A program made the position numbers and the translations under genes. This document shows, piece after piece, positions 1 to 5,103 of a DNA stretch of 5,103 bases. The notes under the pieces were generated by a model. It ran no database searches. It worked only from the letters and a program-made list of their open reading frames with translations, and was not told where the DNA came from. Source of the stretch: Clostridiales bacterium (lineage in GTDB: Bacteria; Bacillota_A; Clostridia; Oscillospirales; Acutalibacteraceae); contig VSOH01000133.1 of NCBI GenBank assembly GCA_009774735.1, forward strand, positions 1 to 5,103, written 5' to 3'. Within the stretch, counting starts at the first letter, position 1. Every line of letters starts with the position of its first letter.

Positions 1-458
1 ATTTAAGAGCAGAAACGCCGAGTGCGGCTGCTGAAAAGGCAGTACCTGATATAAATGATTTGTTGAAATTTACACAGAGTGCAGAAAGCAGAATGCTCTA
101 CAGCATAAACAAACGTCTTGAATATGAAGCACAAAGGCTTGATAATATCTCTGATGAAAGTATACTTGCACATTATAACGATTTTTTTGATAGAAAAAAT
201 GATGTTTTGCTTTCCTTAACTGATGAGCTTGCAGATGCATTTGAAAATAAGCTTGATATGTGTAAATATAATTTAGGATTGCTGTCCGGAAAGCTTGATG
301 CCTTAAGTCCTTTAGCAGTTCTTTCAAGAGGCTATGCGGCAGTTAAAACAAAAAACAATGAAATAATTAAGTCAAAAAACAACATTAAAGTTAATGATAA
401 AATAAATATTAAATTTATTGATGGCAGTGCCATGTGTACTGTTGATGAGGTACGTTAA
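1..458 (+). CDS. xseA: Exodeoxyribonuclease VII large subunit, C-terminal part (5' truncated by window edge)
   Basis: This is the last 151 residues of XseA, the catalytic large subunit of exonuclease VII, a cytoplasmic enzyme that degrades single-stranded DNA to short oligonucleotides and works with several copies of XseB. The reading frame is open from base 3; bases 1-2 (AT) are the end of a codon cut by the window edge, and GAT (Asp) would fit the family. The first residues read LRAETPSAAAEKAVPD, which matches the conserved RAxTPSAAAE stretch at the end of the catalytic domain. A long, charged helical region follows, as expected for the coiled-coil part that binds XseB. The family's C-terminal signature LSPLAVLSRGYA lies at bases 303-338, followed by a small beta-rich tail ending in VDEVR. 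A TTG at base 60 is an internal codon, not a start. The stop is TAA at 456-458, one base before xseB. Nothing suggests damage; about 250 N-terminal residues are outside the window. Confidence 0.96.
   Translation, partial: LRAETPSAAAEKAVPDINDLLKFTQSAESRMLYSINKRLEYEAQRLDNISDESILAHYNDFFDRKNDVLLSLTDELADAFENKLDMCKYNLGLLSGKLDALSPLAVLSRGYAAVKTKNNEIIKSKNNIKVNDKINIKFIDGSAMCTVDEVR
447..450 (+). promoter_or_regulatory. Ribosome binding site of xseB, inside xseA
   Basis: GAGG lies 9 nt before ATG 460, inside the last codons of xseA. It decides the xseB start in favour of 460 over ATG 466 (15 nt away) and over ATG 418, which lies upstream of it. Confidence 0.7.
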
Positions 459-459
459 T

Positions 460-642
460 ATGGAAATGACCTATGAAAAAGCTATATCGCGATTGGAAGA
501 AATAGTATCAGCTCTTGAAAAAAATGATGTTACACTTGATGAAAGCTTAAAGCTTTTTGAGGAGGGGACAAAATTAACTGCTTTTTGTGCTGACCAACTG
601 AAAAATGCACAGCAGAAAATAACAGAGCTTACTAAGGAGTAA
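460..642 (+). CDS. xseB: Exodeoxyribonuclease VII small subunit
   Basis: XseB is the small, all-helical regulatory subunit that binds the helical arm of XseA and is needed for exonuclease VII activity. The 60-residue product shows the family pattern: MTYEKAISRLEEIVSALE forms helix 1, then the turn and helix 2 with LDESLKLFEEGTKL (residues 31-44), then a short helix 3 ending in ITELTKE. I chose ATG 460 because GAGG at 447-450 lies 9 nt upstream. An ATG at 466 would also give a family-like N-terminus (MTYEKA), but its spacing of 15 nt is poor. An upstream in-frame ATG at 418 would add 14 residues unlike the family and run deep into xseA. The gene starts one base after the xseA stop, so the two partners are probably translationally coupled. 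At 60 residues it is at the short end of the family (E. coli XseB has 80), lacking the variable acidic C-terminal tail. Confidence 0.95.
   Translation: MEMTYEKAISRLEEIVSALEKNDVTLDESLKLFEEGTKLTAFCADQLKNAQQKITELTKE
634..639 (+). promoter_or_regulatory. Ribosome binding site of ispA, at the end of xseB
   Basis: AAGGAG overlaps the last codons of xseB (Lys-Glu) and stands 11 nt before ATG 651. The match to the anti-Shine-Dalgarno is strong although the spacing is somewhat long. Confidence 0.75.
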
Positions 643-650
643 TTATAATT

Positions 651-1535
651 ATGAATAAAATTGAATATAATAACATACTTAATAATGATGTTTCACTTGT
701 CGAGAGAGCTTTAATTCAAAATCTGCCCAAAGCTAAGGACGGTCAAGTGGATGTTCTCAATGCAATGAATTACAGCCTTTCTAACGGCGGAAAGCGTATA
801 AGACCGATTCTTGCACTGGAATTTGCAATGGCGTGCGGAGGAAGCAGAGATGACTGCCTGCCGCTTGCTTGTGCAATTGAATATATTCATACCTACAGCT
901 TAATTCATGACGATTTGCCTTGTATGGATAATGATGATATGAGAAGAGGAAAGCCAAGCTGCCACAAGCAATTCGGCGAAGCTAACGCATTGCTTGCAGG
1001 TGATGCATTGCTTACACATGCTTTTGAAATAATCGCAACATCTGATTTAAGCCCGGCAAAAAAAACAATGGCTGTGACTTTGCTTTCACAGAATGCAGGT
1101 GTCGGCGGAATGATTGGCGGTCAGGTTATTGATCTTATTATTGAAGATGGTGACCCGACTCTCAGCGAGCTGCTTACTGTTTACAAGCTTAAAACAGGTG
1201 CACTTATTTCCGCTGCCTGTCTTATGGGCTGCATCAGCGCAGGCGCAACGGAAGAACAGCTTACCGCAGCATCTAAATTTGCATACTCTCTTGGCGTGGC
1301 TTTTCAGATACAGGATGATATACTTGATATTATCGGCAGTGAAGAGGAGCTTGGAAAGCCAATTGGTTCTGATGCTGAAAACAACAAAAAAACATATGCA
1401 TCTGTAAAGGGAACGGAAGGTGCAAAACGAGATGTTGAGCGTCTTACTGCAATGGCAGTGTCCCAGCTTGATAAATTTGAAAACACTGAGTTTCTCAGAA
1501 ATCTGGCAGTAAGCCTGATTAACAGAAACAAATAA
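651..1535 (+). CDS. ispA: Farnesyl diphosphate synthase (short-chain trans-prenyltransferase)
   Basis: IspA condenses dimethylallyl diphosphate with isopentenyl diphosphate to geranyl and then farnesyl diphosphate (C15), the precursor of undecaprenyl phosphate and quinone side chains; it is cytosolic. The 294-residue length is normal (E. coli IspA has 299). Visible motifs are GGKRIRP (46-52), which binds the diphosphate; the first aspartate-rich motif DDLPCMD (87-93) followed by DMRRGKPSCH (96-105); GDALL (117-121); GMIGGQ (153-158); KTGAL (181-185); and the second aspartate-rich motif DDILD (222-226) preceded by QIQ. The two-residue insertion in the first motif (DDxxxxD) and Tyr82 five residues before it match bacterial FPP synthases, so a C15 product is favoured over GGPP; this specificity is inference. 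The start is supported by AAGGAG at 634-639. The gene lies 8 nt after xseB and 12 nt before dxs, which supplies its substrates through the MEP pathway. Confidence 0.96.
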   Translation: MNKIEYNNILNNDVSLVERALIQNLPKAKDGQVDVLNAMNYSLSNGGKRIRPILALEFAMACGGSRDDCLPLACAIEYIHTYSLIHDDLPCMDNDDMRRGKPSCHKQFGEANALLAGDALLTHAFEIIATSDLSPAKKTMAVTLLSQNAGVGGMIGGQVIDLIIEDGDPTLSELLTVYKLKTGALISAACLMGCISAGATEEQLTAASKFAYSLGVAFQIQDDILDIIGSEEELGKPIGSDAENNKKTYASVKGTEGAKRDVERLTAMAVSQLDKFENTEFLRNLAVSLINRNK

Positions 1536-1539
1536 AGAG
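1534..1539 (+). promoter_or_regulatory. Weak ribosome binding site of dxs
   Basis: AAAGAG, 8 nt before ATG 1548, is the only purine-rich stretch near this start and overlaps the ispA stop codon. It is the poorest Shine-Dalgarno match in the window, so dxs translation may depend more on ribosomes finishing ispA; that last point is inference. Confidence 0.45.
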
Positions 1540-1547
1540 TTGATATT

Positions 1548-3389
1548 ATGTCTGTGTTAGATAAGGTTAATTCACCTAATGATGTTAAAAAACTGAATAA
1601 TAATGAACTTAATGAGCTTTGCAGTGATATTCGCAGCGAGCTTATTTCCACTGTGTCAAAAACAGGAGGTCATCTTGCGTCAAATCTCGGTATTGTCGAG
1701 CTTACTGTTGCACTGCATAAGGTTTTCAGCAGTCCGACAGATCAAATTGTATTTGATGTGGGTCACCAGTGCTACACACATAAGCTTCTGACAGGAAGAA
1801 AAGACAGATTTGATACATTAAGAACAGAAAACGGAATAAGCGGTTTTACACGGCCTGTGGAAAGTGAGCATGATATTTTTTCTTCAGGTCACAGCTCAAC
1901 TTCTATTTCTGCAGCAGTAGGTCTTGCCAGCGCTAAGCAGATTAAAGGTGAAAAGGGTAAGGTCATTGCAATTATCGGTGATGGTGCTCTAACCGGCGGT
2001 CTTGCTTATGAAGCCCTTAATAATTCAGGTAATAATAACAGTAATCTGATTGTTATTTTAAATGATAATAATATGTCAATAAGCCAGAATGTCGGCTCAA
2101 TGGCAAAGAACCTGAACACGATAAGAACATCTTCAAAATATGTTACGTTCAAATCAAAGCTGCAGAGGGGTTTGGCAAAAATACCTAAAATCGGCAGTCA
2201 GATAAGCAGAAGCTTTACTCTGATTAATTCTCAAATAAGAAAGCGAATTTTGAAATCAACCTTTTTTGAGGATTTAGGTTTCAGATATTACGGACCGATT
2301 GACGGCCATGATTTAGAGGCTTTGATAGATGTTCTGAATGTTGCCAAGGCTCACAGTCATTCTGTATTCATACATATCAATACAGTTAAAGGCAAGGGCT
2401 ATAATCCTGCAGAAAAAAATCCTACACAGTTTCACGGTATAGGAAAATTTGACATCAATACAGGTGAGCCTAAGTCAAGCGGAAAAAACTTCTCATCTGT
2501 ATTCGGCGAAACAATGTGCCGCTTTGCCGCTAAGGATGCGAGAATTTGCTGTGTTACTGCAGCAATGGCAGAGGGAACAGGTCTTTATGAATTTTCAAAG
2601 AAGTACCCCAAAAGATTTTTTGATGTCGGAATTGCCGAACAGCATGCCGTAACTTTTTCAAGCGGTCTTGCTAAAAATGGATTGATACCTGTTTTTGCGG
2701 TCTATTCAACATTCCTTCAAAGATCATATGATCAGTTAATCCATGATATTGCTATGCAGAATCTGAAGGTAATCTTTGCAATTGACCGAGCAGGCTTTGT
2801 GGGTGAGGATGGCGAAAGTCATCAGGGTGTTTTTGATACTTCATTTTTAAACTCAGTTATAGGCTTAACTATTTTTGCACCTTCATATTACGACGAGCTT
2901 GAAGCTATGTTCTATGAGGGTATATATAAAATCAAAGGTGCTGCTGCCATTCGATACCCAAGAGGCAATGAGAAATACAGACCTGAAAGCTATCAGTATA
3001 ATCATGAAAGTTACAGTGTTTTCGGTAATAACACTGCTAAAAATTGTATTGTTACATATGGCAGGGAATTCAGTGAATGTATTAAAGCATATGAGAGCCT
3101 TGAGGATGTCTTTATCATCAAGCTGAACAGAATTAAACCGATTGATAAAAATGTGCTTAATGAACTTAATAATACAGAAAATATATTTTTCTACGAAGAG
3201 GCTATTGCCTCGGGAGGAATAGGTGAAACCTTTGGAAATATGCTTGCTGAAAACAATATTTCAGCATTTTACAAGCACATTTCTGTTACTGACGAATTTG
3301 TAAAGCAGGCGTCTGTTGACTCCCAAATGAAAGCATATAAGCTTGATCGTGATTCTATTATCAGAGAGGTAAATCATGCCATCAAATAA
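1548..3389 (+). CDS. dxs: 1-deoxy-D-xylulose-5-phosphate synthase
   Basis: Dxs is a cytosolic thiamine diphosphate (ThDP)-dependent enzyme that joins pyruvate and glyceraldehyde 3-phosphate, releasing CO2, to give DXP, the entry point of the MEP isoprenoid pathway and of ThDP and pyridoxal phosphate synthesis. The product has 613 residues, close to the usual ~620. In domain I, GGHLASNLG (40-48, His42), DVGHQ (70-74), GHSSTSIS (114-121), and the Mg-ThDP motif GDGALTGG (144-151) paired with NDNNMSIS (172-179) are all present. EDLGFRYYGPIDGHD (241-255) and GKGYNPAE (282-289) close this domain. Domain II carries DVGIAEQHAVTF (359-370, catalytic Glu364), YSTFLQRSYDQ (386-396), and DRAGFVGEDGESHQG (413-427, with His425). 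YPRG (470-473) and the transketolase C-terminal domain follow. No catalytic residue is missing. ATG 1548 is the only sensible start: the same frame meets the ispA TAA at 1533. Its Shine-Dalgarno site is weak, and its last 14 nt overlap tlyA. Confidence 0.98.
   Translation: MSVLDKVNSPNDVKKLNNNELNELCSDIRSELISTVSKTGGHLASNLGIVELTVALHKVFSSPTDQIVFDVGHQCYTHKLLTGRKDRFDTLRTENGISGFTRPVESEHDIFSSGHSSTSISAAVGLASAKQIKGEKGKVIAIIGDGALTGGLAYEALNNSGNNNSNLIVILNDNNMSISQNVGSMAKNLNTIRTSSKYVTFKSKLQRGLAKIPKIGSQISRSFTLINSQIRKRILKSTFFEDLGFRYYGPIDGHDLEALIDVLNVAKAHSHSVFIHINTVKGKGYNPAEKNPTQFHGIGKFDINTGEPKSSGKNFSSVFGETMCRFAAKDARICCVTAAMAEGTGLYEFSKKYPKRFFDVGIAEQHAVTFSSGLAKNGLIPVFAVYSTFLQRSYDQLIHDIAMQNLKVIFAIDRAGFVGEDGESHQGVFDTSFLNSVIGLTIFAPSYYDELEAMFYEGIYKIKGAAAIRYPRGNEKYRPESYQYNHESYSVFGNNTAKNCIVTYGREFSECIKAYESLEDVFIIKLNRIKPIDKNVLNELNNTENIFFYEEAIASGGIGETFGNMLAENNISAFYKHISVTDEFVKQASVDSQMKAYKLDRDSIIREVNHAIK
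3364..3370 (+). promoter_or_regulatory. Ribosome binding site of tlyA, inside dxs
   Basis: GAGAGGT lies within the last codons of dxs, with its GAGG core (3366-3369) 6 nt before ATG 3376. It supports a tlyA start that overlaps dxs by 14 nt. Confidence 0.78.
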
Positions 3390-4185
3390 AATACGTCTTG
3401 ATGCAGCACTTGTTGAGCGAGGACTTGCACCAAGCAGAGAAAAAGCTAAAGCCATTATTATGGCAGGAATTGTATATGTAAATAATCAAAAATCAGACAA
3501 GGCGGGTAAAGATGTCAAGCCTGATGATGTTATTGAGGTAAGGGGAAATACTCTTAAATATGTAAGTCGAGGCGGACTTAAACTTGAAAAAGCAATGGCG
3601 TGTTTTCCGATTGCCCTCAATAATAAGGTTTGTATGGATGTAGGTGCATCGACAGGAGGTTTTACAGATTGTATGCTTATGAATGGTGCAGTCAAAGTTT
3701 TTTCTGTTGATGTCGGTTATGGTCAGCTTGCCTGGAAGCTAAGAACAGACGAACGTGTTGTTAATCTTGAAAGGACTAATTTCAGATACGCAACCTCAGA
3801 GCAGATAACAGAGCCAATTGACTTTGCATCCGTAGATGTATCCTTTATCTCATTGAAGCACATATTACCTAATCTTAATTCTTTTTTGAAAGATAACGGA
3901 CAGGCTGTGTGCCTGATAAAGCCTCAGTTCGAGGCAGGGAGAGAAAAGGTGGGAAAAAAAGGCGTAGTCAGTGATATCAATACACATCTTGAGGTTGTTG
4001 AAAAAGTTATTGATATGGCTGTTGAAAACGGTTTTTCAGTGCTTGGTCTTGAGTTTTCACCTGTTAAGGGTCCTGAGGGAAATATAGAGTATTTAATTTA
4101 TCTGGTCAAATCAGCGGAGCCTGTTATTACTGAAAATGTAAATGCAAAGGTTCTGGTAAGCAAATCTCATGAGGAATTGTTATGA
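3376..4185 (+). CDS. tlyA: TlyA family rRNA (cytidine-2'-O)-methyltransferase
   Basis: TlyA is an S-adenosylmethionine-dependent 2'-O-methyltransferase of ribosomal RNA. Family members modify C1920 of 23S rRNA, and some also modify C1409 of 16S rRNA. The 269-residue protein has an N-terminal S4-like RNA-binding domain (RLDAALVERGLAPSREKAK, 7-25, through about residue 58), a short linker KYVSRGG (61-67), and an FtsJ-type Rossmann domain. The SAM loop is DVGASTGGFTD (88-98). The family's catalytic residues are visible as Lys69, Asp154 (SVDVSF), Lys182 (LIKPQFE) and Glu238 (NIEYL). The same positions are reported, as I recall, for Mycobacterium tuberculosis TlyA. Members of this family have been misannotated as hemolysins. 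The complete N-terminal region resembles the dual-specificity TlyA type, but substrate choice cannot be settled from sequence alone. The start is 14 nt inside dxs with GAGG 6 nt upstream; the stop overlaps nadK as ATGA. Confidence 0.95.
   Translation: MPSNKIRLDAALVERGLAPSREKAKAIIMAGIVYVNNQKSDKAGKDVKPDDVIEVRGNTLKYVSRGGLKLEKAMACFPIALNNKVCMDVGASTGGFTDCMLMNGAVKVFSVDVGYGQLAWKLRTDERVVNLERTNFRYATSEQITEPIDFASVDVSFISLKHILPNLNSFLKDNGQAVCLIKPQFEAGREKVGKKGVVSDINTHLEVVEKVIDMAVENGFSVLGLEFSPVKGPEGNIEYLIYLVKSAEPVITENVNAKVLVSKSHEELL
4171..4175 (+). promoter_or_regulatory. Ribosome binding site of nadK, inside tlyA
   Basis: GAGGA encodes part of the Glu-Glu pair near the tlyA C-terminus and stands 6 nt before ATG 4182. 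It fits reinitiation at the ATGA overlap. Confidence 0.78.
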
Positions 4186-5039
4186 TTATTTCAGTTTTAC
4201 CGAATTTATCAAATCAAGGTGTGGAAAAACTTGCAAGAGATGTTTTTAATACGCTTAACAGGTTTGACACAAAAGTTTATGTATCTGATGAGTATAAGGA
4301 TATTTTTTCAGATTGCAATGTTTATTATACGGATGCTCTTAATCTGATTCATATCTGCGATGTTGCTATTGCGATCGGCGGTGACGGCACTACCCTTAAT
4401 GTTGCAAAAAAAGCGGCTCAGCTTGATAAGCATATATTAGGAATTAATGCAGGCAGGCTCGGGTTTATGAGCGGACTTGAAAAAGATGAACTGAGTCTTC
4501 TTGAAAGAGTTGTTTACAAGGATTATGAAATTGATGAAAGACTTATGCTTAAAGCGGATGTCGTTAAGAATGGAAAGATAATATTAACTCGGCACTGTCT
4601 TAATGATTTTGTTATTTCACGCGGCTTTTTTGCAAGACTTATCGATATAAATATAACATGTGACAATCGCAATGTTATGAATATGCGGGCTGACGGAATT
4701 ATTTTATCTACACCGACAGGTTCAACCGCTTATTCAATGGCGGCAGGCGGTCCTGTTGTCAGTCCTGAGGCGAGCTGTATGATTGCTACACCAATCTGCT
4801 CACATTCTCTCATGGACAGAAGTTTCATTTTTTCAACTGATCAGAAGCTTGTTATCAAAGCAGATAATGATTTGAATAATCCTCCTGTTATGACTGTTGA
4901 CGGTCAGGAGGCTATTGATATTGAACAGGATTGTGAAATCCATGTTTCAAAATCGGATATGGTTACAAAGCTTATAAAAATAAAACCCGAAAATTTTTAT
5001 GAAATTCTAAGTAAAAAAATAATTGAGAGGAGAGCCTAA
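4182..5039 (+). CDS. nadK: NAD kinase
   Basis: NadK phosphorylates NAD+ at the 2'-hydroxyl of the adenosine ribose using ATP or, in many Gram-positives, polyphosphate, and is the only de novo source of NADP(H). The 285 residues match the usual bacterial length. The signature GGDGT (66-70), with catalytic Asp68, is followed by INAGRLGFMS (88-97), NDFVISRG (141-148), RADGIILSTPTGSTAYSMAAGGPVVSP (169-195; Asp171 and the TPTGSTAYS loop bind NAD), ICSHSL (205-210) and VDGQ (239-242). The N141-D142 pair stands where many homologues have Asn-Glu; this is a conservative change that should still contact the NAD ribose. ATG 4182 is supported by GAGGA 6 nt upstream and a 4-nt ATGA overlap with the tlyA stop, a classic sign of coupled translation. 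The last residues ERRA are encoded by the same purine-rich bases that serve as the argR ribosome binding site. The phosphate donor cannot be decided from sequence. Confidence 0.97.
   Translation: MIISVLPNLSNQGVEKLARDVFNTLNRFDTKVYVSDEYKDIFSDCNVYYTDALNLIHICDVAIAIGGDGTTLNVAKKAAQLDKHILGINAGRLGFMSGLEKDELSLLERVVYKDYEIDERLMLKADVVKNGKIILTRHCLNDFVISRGFFARLIDINITCDNRNVMNMRADGIILSTPTGSTAYSMAAGGPVVSPEASCMIATPICSHSLMDRSFIFSTDQKLVIKADNDLNNPPVMTVDGQEAIDIEQDCEIHVSKSDMVTKLIKIKPENFYEILSKKIIERRA
5025..5034 (+). promoter_or_regulatory. Ribosome binding site of argR, inside nadK
   Basis: GAGAGGAGAG contains AGGAG (5028-5032) 6 nt before ATG 5039. It is the strongest Shine-Dalgarno match in the window and also encodes the last residues of NadK. 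Confidence 0.8.
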
Positions 5040-5103
5040 TGAAAAAAAGAAGACATGCAAAAATTCTTGAACTGATAAGCTCAAAAAATATTGAAACACA
5101 GGA
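5039..5103 (+). CDS. argR: Arginine repressor, N-terminal start (3' truncated by window edge)
   Basis: Only the first 21 codons are inside the window, reading MKKRRHAKILELISSKNIETQ, plus two bases of the next codon. This matches the start of the ArgR/AhrC winged helix-turn-helix DNA-binding domain, in which a basic N-terminus is followed by a KIxELI helix and the IxTQ(E)EL turn into the second helix. ArgR is a hexameric, arginine-sensing regulator that represses arginine biosynthesis and, in Firmicutes, can activate catabolism. The ATG shares its A with the nadK TAA stop (TAATG, 1-nt overlap), and a strong AGGAG lies 6 nt upstream. The position after tlyA/nadK is where argR is expected in Firmicutes, usually followed by recN. 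The call rests on a short peptide plus this gene order; the arginine-binding C-terminal domain cannot be checked here. Confidence 0.88.
   Translation, partial: MKKRRHAKILELISSKNIETQ

Noticed and set aside
182..188. T7 run in xseA, considered as a terminator tail.
   Set aside because: It has no GC-rich hairpin upstream, and it lies inside an intact coding region.
418..459. Upstream extension of xseB to ATG 418.
   Set aside because: The added 14 residues do not resemble XseB, and the ribosome binding site at 447-450 points to ATG 460.
542..556. Perfect 15-nt palindrome (AAAGCTT-A-AAGCTTT) in xseB.
   Set aside because: It encodes the conserved SLKLF segment of XseB, and the single-base centre cannot form a hairpin loop; it is most simply a coding coincidence.
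559..567. Strong Shine-Dalgarno-like GAGGAGGGG inside xseB.
   Set aside because: It encodes the conserved Glu-Glu-Gly of XseB, and no ATG, GTG or TTG lies at a suitable distance downstream.
1114..1407. 97-codon + strand open frame inside ispA.
   Set aside because: It is a shifted-frame shadow of the conserved ispA sequence, with a random-looking Leu-rich product.
1304..1651. Antisense open frame of 115 codons across the ispA/dxs junction.
   Set aside because: It lies opposite two well-supported genes, its product is low-complexity (Ser/Leu-rich) with no recognisable motif, and I see no convincing ribosome binding site or separate promoter.
3954..3960. A7 run in tlyA in the A_AAA_AAA phase of a possible -1 slippery site.
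   Set aside because: A -1 shift would meet a TGA within a few codons and cut off the catalytic Glu238. I saw no clear downstream stimulatory structure, and the Lys-Lys-Gly it encodes fits the family.

Overview
This is an AT-rich (roughly 38-40% GC by eye), standard-code bacterial segment in which all seven genes lie on the + strand with almost no intergenic DNA. The gene order xseA (3' part) - xseB - ispA - dxs - tlyA - nadK - argR (5' end) is a well-known chromosomal cluster of Firmicutes. The presence of nadK between tlyA and argR, together with the AT-rich codon use (many AGA, ATA, AAA and AAT codons), points to a clostridial lineage, probably a gut Oscillospiraceae/Ruminococcaceae-type or related bacterium. 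The taxonomic placement is inference from gene order and composition, not from a database match.

Layout: bases 1-458 hold the C-terminal 151 residues of the exonuclease VII large subunit. Bases 460-642 encode its small subunit XseB. Bases 651-1535 encode a farnesyl diphosphate synthase (IspA), and 1548-3389 encode 1-deoxy-D-xylulose-5-phosphate synthase (Dxs). Bases 3376-4185 encode a TlyA-type rRNA 2'-O-methyltransferase, 4182-5039 encode NAD kinase, and from 5039 the arginine repressor ArgR begins and runs off the window. Junctions are +1, +8, +12, -14, -4 and -1 nt. The ribosome binding sites of xseB, ispA, tlyA, nadK and argR lie inside the preceding gene, and the weak dxs site overlaps the ispA stop. 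This strongly suggests one polycistronic, translationally coupled transcript. No promoter, terminator or intergenic region longer than 12 nt is visible, so the operon promoter must lie upstream of the window.

The genes serve different jobs: single-stranded DNA degradation and repair (XseAB), isoprenoid precursor supply and chain elongation (Dxs at the entry of the MEP pathway, IspA building the C15 chain), ribosome modification (TlyA), NADP supply (NadK) and control of arginine metabolism (ArgR). Dxs, IspA and NadK are loosely linked, because the MEP pathway consumes NADPH. All full-length genes look intact, with their catalytic motifs present. I found no mobile element, CRISPR array, RNA gene or convincing unknown system; this is an ordinary conserved housekeeping region.
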